A DNA stretch of 64,000 nucleotides from CAWGXZ01 sp963826695 (lineage in GTDB: Bacteria > Pseudomonadota > Gammaproteobacteria > Burkholderiales > Burkholderiaceae_C), in NCBI GenBank assembly GCA_963826695.1, contig CAWGXZ010000003.1:124001-188000 (forward strand), read 5' to 3'. The notes beneath the pieces were generated by a model, which ran no database searches, was not told the origin of the DNA, and worked only from the letters and a program-made list of their open reading frames with translations. Positions 55,058 to 64,000 of this stretch are shown here, in pieces. The translations under genes were made by a program, and so were the position numbers. The stretch's first letter is position 1. The number at the start of each line of letters is the position of its first letter.

Positions 55058-56790
55058 ATGGCCACCATCCGCTGTCCCGCCTCCTTCACTTCGCTCCGCA
55101 CGGCGCGCTTCACGCTCAGCTGCTTGGCGGCGGCAACGCTCGCCGCCTGTGGCGGCGGTGACGACATCGCCCAGCTCAAGGCGGACCGCGCCGCGTTCCC
55201 GCTGGTGGAAGCCACCGTCGAGAGCTTCCATGCCGCCATGCGCAACGGCGATGTCTCGTGCCGCGATGTCGTCCAGGGATATCTCGACCGCATTGCGGCG
55301 TACGACGCCGACCCTTCGGCATCGTTTCCCGGCAGCCCCGGCCTGCACAGCGTCATCACGGTCAGCAGCACGGCGCTGGCGCAGGCCGACTTGCTCGACG
55401 CGCGGTCTCCAGCGGCACCATGGCAGGCCCGATGCATTGCGTCACCGTGCTGGCGAAGGACAACTACGACACCTTCGACATGAAGACCACCGCCGGATCG
55501 CTGGCGCTGGCCAACAACCAGCCACCCGACGATGCGCATGTCGTGCGCAAGATCCGCGAGGCCGGCGGCATCGTCATCGGCAAGGCGAACCTCGACGGGT
55601 TCGCCTTCGGCTTTACCGGCAGCTCGTCGGTCGGTGGCCGAACGCGCAACGCCTACGTCGCTGCGAACAGCGCCGGCGGGTCGTCATCGGGGAAGGGGAC
55701 TGCAGTCGCCGCCAGTCTGGCGATGGTCGGTCTGGGCACCGACACCGGCGGCTCGGTGCGGGTGCCGTCGGCGGTGGAAGGCTTGTACGGCCTGCGACCG
55801 ACCTTGCGCCTGCTGAGCCAGGACGGCATCGTGCCGCTGGCGCATGGGCAGGACACGGCGGGACCGATTTGCCGCGACGATGCCGACCGTGCACTGACGA
55901 TGGATGCGATGGTCGGCTACGACGCGTCGCCCTTCAGCGGCCAGCGAACGGCCAAGGCATGGGACTCGTCCCTGGTGGGGTCCGCCGCAGCCTACGCGGC
56001 GATGACCTCGTTGCCGGCAACGTACACCGCATCCCTGAAGGCCGACGGCCTGGTGGGCGCGCGCATCGGCGTCGTTCGTTCGATGTTTCCGGCGGCCACC
56101 CCCGCCAACCAGGCCTTCCTCGACACGCTCAACGCCGCACTCGACAAGATGCGCGCCGGCGGTGCCTTCGTCGAGGACACCGACATCGCCGACCGCGCGA
56201 CGGTGCTGACCGGCTATGCAAGCCTTTCGACTTACCAATTCCGTGACGACCTGACGGCGTACCTCGGCTCATGGAGCTCGGCGGCCGATGCGCATCTGCG
56301 CACCACCGAGGACGTCGCGACCGCACTGGCGACGCTCGAGCCGACACGGGTGGCCAACTTCCGCACCTATGTCACTGCCGGCACCAACAAGGAAGCCAAC
56401 CCGGTCTATCAAAACAACCTGACGCCGCGCGACAACTACGTCATTCCGCGTGTGACCGCGGCACTCGACAACCGCGATTTCGCAAGCGGTGCGAACCGCG
56501 GTGCCGCCTATGACGTGCTGGTCTATCCGGTGCTGCAGGGTTTCAACGGCGCCTCGGTGAATTCAGGAAGCAACAACCGGCTGAGCGCCTTCACCGGTTT
56601 CCCGGCCATGGCGTTTCCGGCCGGCTTCGTCAAAGCCACGACGGCAGCATCGTCGGTCGAGCCAGTGAACTTCGAAATGGTCGGCCGTGCCTTTGCCGAG
56701 CCGACGTTGTTCCGAATCGCCTACGGCTGGCAGCGCACGACAAGCGCCCGGGTGGCAAGCCCGCTTGCGCCAGAGCTGGCGAGACGCTGA
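55058..56790 (+). pseudogene. Amidase-signature lipoprotein, one frameshift as given
   Basis: A signal with lipobox (LSCLAAATLAACGGG) opens the protein. The catalytic Ser-cisSer-Lys triad is present: Lys in VLAKDNYDTF, Ser in AGGSSSGKGTA and the nucleophile Ser in GTDTGGSVRVPSA. A base is missing near 55404-55406, before SGTMAGPMHC; restored, the protein is about 577 residues. Amidase-signature enzymes cut amide bonds with release of ammonia; a lipid-anchored form would act in the periplasm. It lies 250 bp before urtA on the same strand. Confidence 0.86.
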
Positions 56791-56985
56791 CAAGCCACGC
56801 GATGGTGCGCTGACGTTCCACGCGGAACCGAAGGGCACCGTTGCGGGGCGGGGCCTCGGCGAAAGAGTGCGCTGCGTCGTCGAGTCCGCACTCACCACGG
56901 GTTAACGGCGCCGCCAAGGTGCATTCGGCGGCTCCGTCGTGGTGCGCCGTAACGTCGAACCTCACGGCGGGTGGGGGTTTACGGG

Positions 56986-57002
56986 TTGGTACGGAGCTTG
57001 CG
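56986..57002 (+). promoter_or_regulatory. Sigma-54 promoter of urtA
   Basis: TTGGTACGGAGCTTGCG matches the sigma-54 pattern (Y)TGGCACGNNNNTTGC(W) with exact GG-N10-GC spacing (GG at 56988-56989, GC at 57000-57001). A transcript would start near 57013, about 29 nt before the urtA ATG. GGTGCA (56918) and TGGTGC (56940) upstream are possible NtrC half-sites. This fits nitrogen control of urea import. Confidence 0.7.
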
Positions 57003-57041
57003 GTAACGGTGGACCTCATTCGTTATCCAGGAACCGCTCAC

Positions 57042-58313
57042 ATGACCACCCGCCGCATCGCGACCCAGTCGCTGACTGCCATTGCCCTCGGCCTCTGCGC
57101 CCTCGGGATCAGCCCCTTCGTCCACGCTGCCGAGGGAACCATCAAGGTCGGCATCCTCCACTCGCTGTCGGGAACGATGGCGATCTCGGAAACGGTGCTC
57201 AAGGATGTCGCCTTGATGACCATCGACGAGATCAACGCCAAGGGCGGCGTGCTGGGCAAGAAGCTCGAGCCGGTCATCGTCGACCCGGCGTCGAACTGGC
57301 CGCTGTTCGCCGAGAAGGCCAAGCAGCTGATCTCGCAGGACAAGGTCGCGGTGATGTTCGGCTGCTGGACCAGCGTCTCGCGCAAGTCGGTGCTGCCGGT
57401 GGTCGAGGAGCTGAACAGCCTGCTCTTCTATCCGGTGCAGTACGAGGGTGAGGAACTCTCGAAGAACGTCTTCTACACCGGCGCGGCGCCGAATCAGCAG
57501 GCCATTCCCGCGGTCGAGTACCTGATGAGCAAGGACGGCGGCGGTGCCAAGCGCTTCGTGCTGCTCGGCACCGACTACGTCTACCCGCGCACGACCAACA
57601 AGATCCTGCGCGCCTTCCTGAAGAGCAAGGGCGTCAAGGATTCGGACATCGACGAGAAGTACACCCCCTTCGGCCACAGCGACTACCAGACCATCGTCGC
57701 CGACATCAAGAAGTTTTCGGCCGGCGGCAAGACGGCGGTGATCTCGACCATCAACGGCGACTCGAACGTGCCCTTCTACAAGGAGCTCGGCAACCAGGGC
57801 CTGAAGGCGACCGACGTCCCGGTCGTCGCCTTCTCGGTCGGCGAGGAAGAGCTTCGCGGCGTCGACACCAAGCCGCTGGTCGGGCACCTGGCGGCGTGGA
57901 ACTACTTCATGAGCCTGAAGAACCCGACCAACGACGCGTTCAAGAAGCAGTGGGCCGAGTACGCAAAGGCGAAGAAGCTGCCCGGTGCCGACAAGCCGCT
58001 GACCAACGATCCGATGGAAGCCACCTACATCGGCATCCACATGTGGAAGCAGGCGGTCGAGAAGGCCAAGAGCACCGACACCGACAAGGTGATTGCGGCG
58101 ATGGCCGGCCAGACCTTTGCCGCGCCGGGTGGCATGAAGTCGACCATGGACATGAAGAACCACCACCTGCACAAGCCGGTGTTCATCGGCGAGGTCAAGG
58201 GCGACGGACAGTTCAACGTCGTCTGGAAGACGCCGGCGCCGATCCCGGCCAAGCCGTGGAGCCCGTACATCGAAGGCAACGACAAGAAGAAGAACGAGCC
58301 CGAGAAGAAGTAA
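57042..58313 (+). CDS. urtA: Urea ABC transporter substrate-binding protein UrtA
   Basis: A 423-residue periplasmic urea receptor of the branched-chain amino acid-type binding proteins. The signal (LTAIALGLCALGISPFVHA) ends AEGTIKVGIL. HSLSGTMAISETVLKDVALM, VMFGCWTSVSRKSVLPVVEE, LLFYPVQYEGEELSKNVFYT and PNQQAIPAVEYLM are hallmark UrtA segments. A sigma-54 promoter lies upstream. A stable hairpin follows in the 227-bp gap to urtB, as often seen when the receptor is made in excess. Confidence 0.95.
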   Translation: MTTRRIATQSLTAIALGLCALGISPFVHAAEGTIKVGILHSLSGTMAISETVLKDVALMTIDEINAKGGVLGKKLEPVIVDPASNWPLFAEKAKQLISQDKVAVMFGCWTSVSRKSVLPVVEELNSLLFYPVQYEGEELSKNVFYTGAAPNQQAIPAVEYLMSKDGGGAKRFVLLGTDYVYPRTTNKILRAFLKSKGVKDSDIDEKYTPFGHSDYQTIVADIKKFSAGGKTAVISTINGDSNVPFYKELGNQGLKATDVPVVAFSVGEEELRGVDTKPLVGHLAAWNYFMSLKNPTNDAFKKQWAEYAKAKKLPGADKPLTNDPMEATYIGIHMWKQAVEKAKSTDTDKVIAAMAGQTFAAPGGMKSTMDMKNHHLHKPVFIGEVKGDGQFNVVWKTPAPIPAKPWSPYIEGNDKKKNEPEKK

Positions 58314-58360
58314 GGCCAGGGAGGTTCAGCGCGGTGGCCCGAGGGCTGCTGCGCCGAGCC

Positions 58361-58384
58361 GAACGCAGCGCCCCGGCTGCGTTC
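58361..58384 (+). terminator. Hairpin between urtA and urtB
   Basis: GAACGCAGC-gccccg-GCTGCGTTC is a perfect 9-bp stem with a 6-nt loop, 48 bp after the urtA stop. There is no U-tract, so it is probably an attenuator or an RNA-stability structure rather than a complete terminator. Confidence 0.55.
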
Positions 58385-58540
58385 CAACGCATGGAATACC
58401 CGCGTCGTGCTCACGTGCAATCGGCCGCGCGCGGGCGCTTCGAACGCCGGCCCCTGCGCGGCGCTGGTCCTGCCGCAAGCCTGCGCCGTCGTGTCACCGG
58501 CAGCGCGGGGATCGTGCTCTGACATTTTGGAAATGAAACC

Positions 58541-60130
58541 GTGAGTCGAACCCTCCTTCGCCTGTGGCTCGTCCTGCTCCTGTCCGGCTTCGGTGCGTCG
58601 GCGCAGGCGCTGACGGCCGACCAGGTTCGCGCCATGGCCGCCGGCGAGAGCGACTCGCGCGCCGAGGCGATTGCCCGCGCGGGCGGCGAGGGCGATCCGG
58701 CGACGCCCGCCTTCCTCCAGGCGCTGCTCGACGACGAGGTCAAGCTCGCCGGCGAGCGGGTGCTGATCGTTCGCGGCAACGTCGCGGTCGATGCCGCCAG
58801 CGGTGCGCCGGTGGCGCTGCCGCAGACGCTCGACGACGTCGTCAACAGCAACCGCATTCGCCGCGCAGTCGATTCGACGCTGGCCTCGCTGCAGCTGCTC
58901 TCGACCGACACGGCGCAGCGCCGCAAGGCGATCGAGCAGCTGCGCGACAACCTGACCGAGCAGCACCTGCCGATGATCGAGAAGGCATTCGCCGCCGAGC
59001 GCGACGCCGGGCTGAAGGACCAGCTCGGGCGGTTGCGCGCCGGCCTGCTGATCGCCTCGCCGCTGCCGTCGAAGCGGCTGGAGGCGGCGCAGTCGCTGCG
59101 CGGCAGCACCCAGCCTGCCGTCCGCACGCTGCTCGCCGAACGCCTCGCGCCCGGGGTCGAGACCGATCCTGCGGTGCGCAACCAGCTGCAGCTGGCGCTC
59201 GATTCGATCGAATCGCGGCTGGCCTGGGGCGAGCGGCTCGGCGTCGCGCTGACCGGCATCAGCCTCGGCTCGATCCTGTTGCTGGTCGCCCTGGGCCTGG
59301 CGATCACCTACGGGCTGATGGGCGTCATCAACATGGCGCACGGCGAGCTGATGATGATCGGCGCCTATGCGACCTGGGGCGTGCAGAACGCCTTCCGCGC
59401 CTGGCTGCCCGAGGCGTTCGACTACTACCTGGTGCTGGCGGTGCCGCTGTCGTTCCTCGCCGCAGCCCTGGTCGGGGCGGTGCTCGAGCGCGGTGTGATC
59501 CGCTGGCTGTACGGCCGGCCGCTCGAGACGCTGCTCGCCACCTGGGGCATCAGCCTGATGCTGATGCAGGCGGTGCGCTCGCTGTTCGGCGCGCAGAACG
59601 TGCCGGTCGAGAACCCGGCCTGGCTGTCGGGCGGCATCGAGCTGCTGCCGAACCTGACGCTGCCCTACAACCGGATCGCCATCGTCGCCTTCGCCGCGCT
59701 GGTGCTGGCCGCCCTGGCGCTGCTGATCGCGCGCACCCGGCTCGGCCTGTTCGTTCGCGGCGTGACGCAGAACCGGCGCATGGCCGGCTGCATCGGCGTC
59801 GACACGGCGCGCGTCGACACGCTGGCGTTCGCGCTGGGGTCGGGCATCGCCGGGCTGGCCGGCTGCGCGCTGTCGCAGGTCGGCAACGTCGGTCCCGACC
59901 TCGGGCAGGGCTACATCGTCGACGCCTTCATGGTGGTGGTGCTCGGCGGCGTCGGCCAGCTGGCCGGGACGGTCTACGCGGCGCTCGGCCTGGGCGTGCT
60001 GAACAAGGTGCTCGAAGGCTGGACCGGCGCGGTGCTGGCAAAGATCTTCGTGCTGGTGCTGATCGTCGTCTTCATCCAGAAGCGGCCGCAGGGGTTGTTC
60101 GCGATGAAGGGAAGGAGTGCCGAGGCATGA
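58541..60130 (+). CDS. urtB: Urea ABC transporter permease UrtB
   Basis: A 529-residue permease starting at GTG (MSRTLLRLWLVLLLSG). Unlike LivH, UrtB has a long exported N-terminal region of about 220 residues (alpha-helical, QTLDDVVNSNRIRRAVDSTL), then the membrane part beginning LGVALTGISLGSILLLVALG. GLMGVINMAHGELMMIGAYA and GCIGVDTARVDTLAFALGSG with GNVGPDLGQGYIVDAFMVVV are conserved LivH/UrtB segments. Length and layout are normal. A large repeat lies between it and urtC. Confidence 0.95.
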   Translation: MSRTLLRLWLVLLLSGFGASAQALTADQVRAMAAGESDSRAEAIARAGGEGDPATPAFLQALLDDEVKLAGERVLIVRGNVAVDAASGAPVALPQTLDDVVNSNRIRRAVDSTLASLQLLSTDTAQRRKAIEQLRDNLTEQHLPMIEKAFAAERDAGLKDQLGRLRAGLLIASPLPSKRLEAAQSLRGSTQPAVRTLLAERLAPGVETDPAVRNQLQLALDSIESRLAWGERLGVALTGISLGSILLLVALGLAITYGLMGVINMAHGELMMIGAYATWGVQNAFRAWLPEAFDYYLVLAVPLSFLAAALVGAVLERGVIRWLYGRPLETLLATWGISLMLMQAVRSLFGAQNVPVENPAWLSGGIELLPNLTLPYNRIAIVAFAALVLAALALLIARTRLGLFVRGVTQNRRMAGCIGVDTARVDTLAFALGSGIAGLAGCALSQVGNVGPDLGQGYIVDAFMVVVLGGVGQLAGTVYAALGLGVLNKVLEGWTGAVLAKIFVLVLIVVFIQKRPQGLFAMKGRSAEA

Positions 60131-60191
60131 ACTTGGCTCTTGCGCCGACGACGCTGGTTTGCGAGCCGGGCCCACGCGAGGCTTGCCGGCA

Positions 60192-60961
60192 TGAGCGCTG
60201 CCGGGGGCGGCTGTTCACTGCGTGGCGCTGCGCCGGGATTTCGGCCCGGCAGCCGAGTTCCTTTTCTTGCTTGCCCAAGAAAAGGAACCAAAAGAAGGGC
60301 ACCCGGCGGCTGCGCCCCCTGGCTTTCGCCAGGGGGTCCGCTGCGGTGCTCGGGGTCCGGGGCGACCGCAAAAACTCGCCCCTGGGTACAGGGGCTCAGA
60401 CAGTTTGCGGCCGGCGGCTTCGCCGCTGCCCCCGGACCCCTGCGCTCCTCGCCGCATCCAACGGGAAGCATTCGGCTCGCTTGCGCATCGCCTCGGTTGG
60501 CTCGCTTCGCTTCGCCCTCGGTACCCGCTTTCAGGCGACGCGCAGCGAGCACTCGGAGGCGATGCGAAGCGAGCCGAGTGGGAACTCCCGTTGGATGCGG
60601 CGAGGAGCGCAGGCGGGCGGGGTTGCGGCGCGCAGCGCCGTCGAGCGCGCATGTCTGAGCCCCGTACCCGGGGCGAGTTTGCGCGCTCGCCCCGCGCGCC
60701 GAGCACCGCAGCGGACCCTCACGGCGAAAGCCGGGAGGGCGCAGCCGCCGGGTCGCCTTTCTTTGCCTCCTTTCTTTGGCGAAGCAAAGAAAGGAGGTCG
60801 GCTGCCGGGCCGAAATCCCGGCGCAGCCTCACGCAGTGAACAGCAGCCGCCGGCAGCGCTGAGTCGATCAACGCTCGCAAGCGTACGAGGCACAGCCCGG
60901 CTGCCGGGCCGAAATCCCGGCGCAGCCTCACGCAGTGAACAGCAGCCGCCGGCAGCGCTGA
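60192..60961. repeat. 770-bp palindromic intergenic element between urtB and urtC
   Basis: The left end (60192-60255, TGAGCGCTGCCGGGGGCGGC ... CCCGGCAGCCG) is the inverted copy of 60799-60862, and that copy is repeated directly at 60898-60961. Between them almost everything pairs: CTCGCCGCATCCAACGGGA (about 60447) with TCCCGTTGGATGCGGCGAG (about 60588), and two perfect 13-bp hairpins, GTTCCTTTTCTTG/CAAGAAAAGGAAC (60257-60288) and CCTCCTTTCTTTG/CAAAGAAAGGAGG (60766-60797). No gene is present. It looks like a dispersed genomic repeat of this lineage inserted within the urt operon. Confidence 0.85.
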
Positions 60962-61042
60962 AGCCGGCATCCCGCGCGCATGCATGCGCCACGGCGCAGA
61001 GCGCAAAAACACCCCCCAAAAGCGCTCGCCAGGAGCCATGAC

Positions 61043-62158
61043 ATGAGCGCCGTAATGCCACTGCCCGTGACGCACAAGTCACCCCGCCTCCTCACCCCGA
61101 AGGCCTGGACCGGCGTCGCCGCCGCCCTCGCGGTGATCCTCGTCGCAGCACCGCTGCTGAACCTGGTCGTTCCGGCCACCAGCCCGTTGCACCTCAGCGA
61201 CTACGCCGTCGGCCTGGTCGGCAAGATCATGTGCTACGCCATCGCCGCGCTGGCGATCGACCTGATCTGGGGCTACACCGGCATCCTCTCGCTCGGCCAC
61301 GGCGTGTTCTTCGCACTCGGCGGCTACGTGATGGGCATGTACCTGATGCGCCAGATCGGCCGCGACGGCAGCTACCAGAGCGACTTGCCCGACTTCATGG
61401 TCTTCCTCGACTGGAAGACGCTGCCGTGGAGCTGGGCGCTCAGCGACTCGTTCGTGGCGACGCTGATCCTCATCGTGCTGGTGCCGGGGCTGCTCGCCTT
61501 CGTCTTCGGCTACTTCGCCTTCCGCTCGCGCATCAAGGGCGTCTACTTCTCGATCATCACGCAGGCAGCGACCTACGCGACGATGCTGCTCTTCTTCCGC
61601 AACGAGACCGGCTTCGGCGGCAACAACGGCTTCACCGACTTCAAGCGCATCCTCGGCGTGCCGATCGCCACGCCGTCGATGCGCATGCTGCTGTTCGTGC
61701 TCACCGGCCTGATGCTGGTCGGCTGCTTCGTGTTTGCCCGCTGGCTGGTGCAAAGCAAGTACGGCCGCGTGCTGCAGGCGATCCGCGACGCCGAGTCGCG
61801 GGTCATGTTCACCGGCTACGACCCGCTGCGCTACAAGCTGAGCATCTGGGTCATCTCGGCGGTGATGTGCGGCATCGCCGGTGCGCTCTACGTGCCGCAG
61901 GTCGGCATCATCAACCCGGGGGAGATGTCGCCCGCGGCAAGCATCGAGATGGCGATCTGGGCGGCGGTGGGCGGCCGCGGCACGCTGGTCGGGCCGATCG
62001 TCGGCGCCTTCTTCGTCAACGGCGCGAAGAGCTGGTTCACGCAGGCGTTTCCGGAGGTGTGGCTGTACTTCCTCGGCGCGCTGTTCATCGCGGTGACGCT
62101 GTTCCTGCCGAACGGCATCGTCGGCCTGCTGCGCCGCCTCAAGGGGGAGCGCGCATGA
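61043..62158 (+). CDS. urtC: Urea ABC transporter permease UrtC
   Basis: A 371-residue LivM-type permease. MCYAIAALAIDLIWGYTGIL, LGHGVFFALGGYVMGMYLM, then FAFRSRIKGVYFSIITQA and GFGGNNGFTDFKRILGVP are typical of UrtC. AIRDAESRVMFTGYDPLRYK is the cytosolic coupling loop. The start is the ATG preceded by AGGAG at 61031-61035; an ATG at 61038 is out of frame. Its stop overlaps urtD by 4 bp. Confidence 0.95.
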   Translation: MSAVMPLPVTHKSPRLLTPKAWTGVAAALAVILVAAPLLNLVVPATSPLHLSDYAVGLVGKIMCYAIAALAIDLIWGYTGILSLGHGVFFALGGYVMGMYLMRQIGRDGSYQSDLPDFMVFLDWKTLPWSWALSDSFVATLILIVLVPGLLAFVFGYFAFRSRIKGVYFSIITQAATYATMLLFFRNETGFGGNNGFTDFKRILGVPIATPSMRMLLFVLTGLMLVGCFVFARWLVQSKYGRVLQAIRDAESRVMFTGYDPLRYKLSIWVISAVMCGIAGALYVPQVGIINPGEMSPAASIEMAIWAAVGGRGTLVGPIVGAFFVNGAKSWFTQAFPEVWLYFLGALFIAVTLFLPNGIVGLLRRLKGERA

Positions 62159-63039
62159 CGCCCGAACTCCTGCAGGCCGGCGCTGCGCGCTCGCGGATGG
62201 CCGCGCGGCGGCAGATCGTCAACCACGCGTCGGGCGGACGCAGCGCCAGCTACGGCCGCATCGCCGGGGCCGGCGTCGACCTGGCGCACGGCGTCATCCT
62301 CTACCTCGACGACATCACGGTCAGCTTCGACGGCTTCAAGGCGCTGAACGCGCTGTCGCTCAGCATCGGCGTCGGCGAGCTGCGCTGCATCATCGGCCCG
62401 AACGGTGCCGGCAAGACGACGATGATGGACGTCATCACCGGCAAGACGCGGCCCGACGCGGGCCAGGCCTTCTTCGGCTCGACGATCGACCTGCTGCGGC
62501 TGCGCGAGAACGCCATCGCCTCGATCGGCATCGGCCGCAAGTTCCAGAAGCCCACCGTGTTCGAGAACCTGACCGTGTTCGAGAACCTCGAGCTGGCGCT
62601 GAAGACCGACCGCGGCGTGCGCGCCTCGATGGCCTTCCGTCTCGACGGCGAGCAGGCCGACCGGATCGCCGAGGTGCTGACGCTGATCCACCTGAAGGAC
62701 AGCGCAGCGCGCACCGCGGGGCTGCTGTCGCACGGCCAGAAGCAGTGGCTGGAAATCGGCATGCTGCTGATGCAGGACCCGCTGCTGCTGCTGCTCGACG
62801 AGCCCGTCGCCGGCATGACCGACGAAGAGACCGAGCGCACCGCGCAGCTCTTCCTGCAGCTTGCCGGCAAGCATTCGCTGGTGGTCGTCGAGCACGACAT
62901 GAAGTTCATCGGCGAGCTGACCGCCGACGACCCGGCGAAGAAGGTCACCGTGCTGCACGAAGGCAGCGTCCTCGCCGAGGGCACGCTGGCCGCGGTGCAG
63001 GCCAACGAGAAGGTCGTCGAGGTCTACCTCGGACGATGA
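62155..63039 (+). CDS. urtD: Urea ABC transporter ATP-binding protein UrtD
   Basis: A 294-residue LivG-type ATPase with an N-terminal extension of about 45 residues. Walker A GPNGAGKTTMMDVITGKTRP, Q-loop IGRKFQKPTVFENLTVFENL, signature LLSHGQKQWLEIGMLLMQ, Walker B LLLLDEPVAGMTDEE and the H-loop VVVEHDMKFIGE are present. The relaxed signature (LSHGQ rather than LSGGQ) is normal for UrtD. It overlaps urtC and is 4 bp before urtE. Confidence 0.95.
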   Translation: MTPELLQAGAARSRMAARRQIVNHASGGRSASYGRIAGAGVDLAHGVILYLDDITVSFDGFKALNALSLSIGVGELRCIIGPNGAGKTTMMDVITGKTRPDAGQAFFGSTIDLLRLRENAIASIGIGRKFQKPTVFENLTVFENLELALKTDRGVRASMAFRLDGEQADRIAEVLTLIHLKDSAARTAGLLSHGQKQWLEIGMLLMQDPLLLLLDEPVAGMTDEETERTAQLFLQLAGKHSLVVVEHDMKFIGELTADDPAKKVTVLHEGSVLAEGTLAAVQANEKVVEVYLGR

Positions 63040-63043
63040 ACGC

Positions 63044-63737
63044 ATGTTGAAAGTAGAAGGCATCAACCAGTACTACGGCGGTTCGCACATCCTGCGCAAC
63101 CTCGGCTTCGAGGCGCGCAAGGGCGAGGTCACCGTCGTGCTCGGCCGCAACGGCGTCGGCAAGACGACGCTTCTCAAGAGCCTGATGGGCGTCGTGCCGG
63201 TGAAGACCGGCAGCGTGACGCTCGACGACGTCGACCTGACCCGCGCGACGCCCGTACCAGCGCGCCCGTCGCGGCATCGGCTACGTGCCGCAGGGCCGCG
63301 AGATCTTCGGCCGGCTGACGGTCGAGGAAAACCTGCAGATGGGTCTGGCCACCCGGCCGGGCGGCGAGTCGATTCCGGCCGAGCTGTTCGAGCTGTTTCC
63401 GGTGCTCAAGTCGATGATCCGCCGCCGCGGCGGCGATCTTTCCGGCGGCCAGCAGCAGCAACTCGCCATCGCCCGCGCACTGGCGTCGCAGCCCAAGCTG
63501 CTGATCCTCGACGAGCCGACCGAGGGCATCCAGCCGTCGATCATCAAGGACATCGGCCGCGTCATCCGCATGCTCGCCGACCGCGGCACGATGGCCATCA
63601 TCCTGGTCGAGCAGTACTACGACTTCGCCGAGGAGCTCGCCGACCAGTACCTGGTGATGGAGCGCGGCGAGATCGTCCAGCGCGGCCTCGGCAAGCAGAT
63701 GGCCGCGGACGGGGTGAGGGCGCGGATGGCGATTTGA
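63044..63737 (+). pseudogene. urtE: Urea ABC transporter ATP-binding protein UrtE, one frameshift as given
   Basis: A LivF-type ATPase of about 230 residues. MLKVEGINQYYGGSHILRNL, Walker A GRNGVGKTTLLKSLMGVVPV, signature LSGGQQQQLAIARALASQPK, Walker B LLILDEPTEGIQPSI and VEQYYDFAEELADQYLVMER are present. An extra base at about 63254 interrupts the frame before YQRARRGIGYVPQGREIFGR; deleting it restores the protein. It is the last gene of urtABCDE in this window. Confidence 0.93.
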
Positions 63738-64000
63738 GGGCAGGGCCGCCCGGTCGCCAGATGCATCGGCCTGAAGGCCGCGGCCGTGGTGGCCCGACAG
63801 CCCGGCTGTCCTCACGCCGGCCTCCGAGGTGCGCTTCACCGCACCCGTGATGTGCGACGCGCGGATCCGGCTGCACCGTACGCTCCTGGCCGCACATCAC
63901 CGTGGAAGTGCCGGAGCCGCTGGCCGCGAGGATCGACTGGCGGCGCTGCCTCGTCGACTTGCACAAGGCCCTGTCGGAGAGGGGCTACGGCCGGCTGCAC
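63738..64000 (+). other. Possible start of a 5-carboxymethyl-2-hydroxymuconate isomerase-like gene
   Basis: From 63887 to the right edge one plus-strand frame reads WPHITVEVPEPLAARIDWRR then CLVDLHKALSERGYGRLH. The PHIT(V/L)E start and the following helix resemble CHMI/HpaF-type tautomerases, but the first residue is Trp rather than Met and no good start codon is seen. A frameshift or a different gene is possible. 63738-63886 holds no recognisable gene; ureD is not seen. Confidence 0.3.

Noticed and set aside
60799..60961. Two direct 64-bp repeats as a CRISPR array
   Set aside because: There are only two copies, too long, with an inverted third copy and no cas genes.

Overview
The window is about 68% GC, densely packed and full of Bug-family (TctC-like) periplasmic receptors. 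With a urease, urea ABC transporter, FbpABC iron importer, SerC-SerA pair and large palindromic intergenic elements, this points to a betaproteobacterium of the order Burkholderiales, probably near the Rubrivivax/Leptothrix/Methylibium group. That placement is inferred from gene content and style only. I see no rRNA, tRNA, CRISPR array, transposase or phage gene.

1-13 kb holds housekeeping and metal genes. A Rieske protein (cut by the left edge) overlaps an SppA-like peptidase. On the minus strand the urease genes are split: structural genes ureA-ureB-ureC lie at 10.5-12.9 kb and accessory genes ureE-ureF-ureG at 1.3-3.4 kb. Between them sit fbpA, fbpB and fbpC (ferric iron import, with two Fur-like boxes), serC-serA (serine synthesis) and a VapBC-like toxin-antitoxin pair. 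No ureD is visible.

13-21 kb carries a hydratase/FAH-type enzyme, an O6-alkylguanine-DNA alkyltransferase, small conserved proteins, a continuous azoreductase-pirin reading frame with a divergent LysR regulator, and a cation/proton antiporter. 21-29 kb is a catabolic island: two Bug receptors, a GlcG/HbpS-like protein, a nitroreductase and an intradiol (hydroxyquinol/catechol type) dioxygenase on the minus strand; an FAH-family hydrolase and a third Bug receptor on the plus strand; then a GntR/FCD regulator.

29-40 kb is the least explained region. Two exported YHYH-domain proteins are each paired with a small secreted protein sharing a four-cysteine pattern. With them are a HupE/UreJ-type membrane protein with an EF-hand-like loop, a Na+/H+ antiporter, a MauG-like di-heme peroxidase with a FixH-like partner and an amidohydrolase, and a divergent two-component system. 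A perfect 17-bp motif lies upstream of both YHYH gene sets. I regard this as the best candidate for an undescribed, probably metal- or redox-related, envelope system.

40-54 kb holds carboxylic-acid catabolism in three blocks: aminotransferase, RraA-type aldolase, Bug receptor and LeuC/LeuD-like hydro-lyase, next to a LysR regulator and an MFS carrier; a UxaA/GarD dehydratase with a Bug receptor and a LysR regulator; and a 2-hydroxyacid dehydrogenase, Bug receptor and sialidase-like protein. 54-64 kb has an ankyrin protein, a lipoprotein amidase and urtABCDE. urtA is preceded by a good sigma-54 promoter, and urtB and urtC are separated by a roughly 770-bp palindromic repeat element. Urea import, urease and a possible nickel carrier therefore occur in one window.

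Ten genes carry 13 single-base frameshifts, nearly all insertions, in otherwise well conserved proteins. This looks more like residual sequencing error than decay, so I list those genes as disrupted as given but probably functional.
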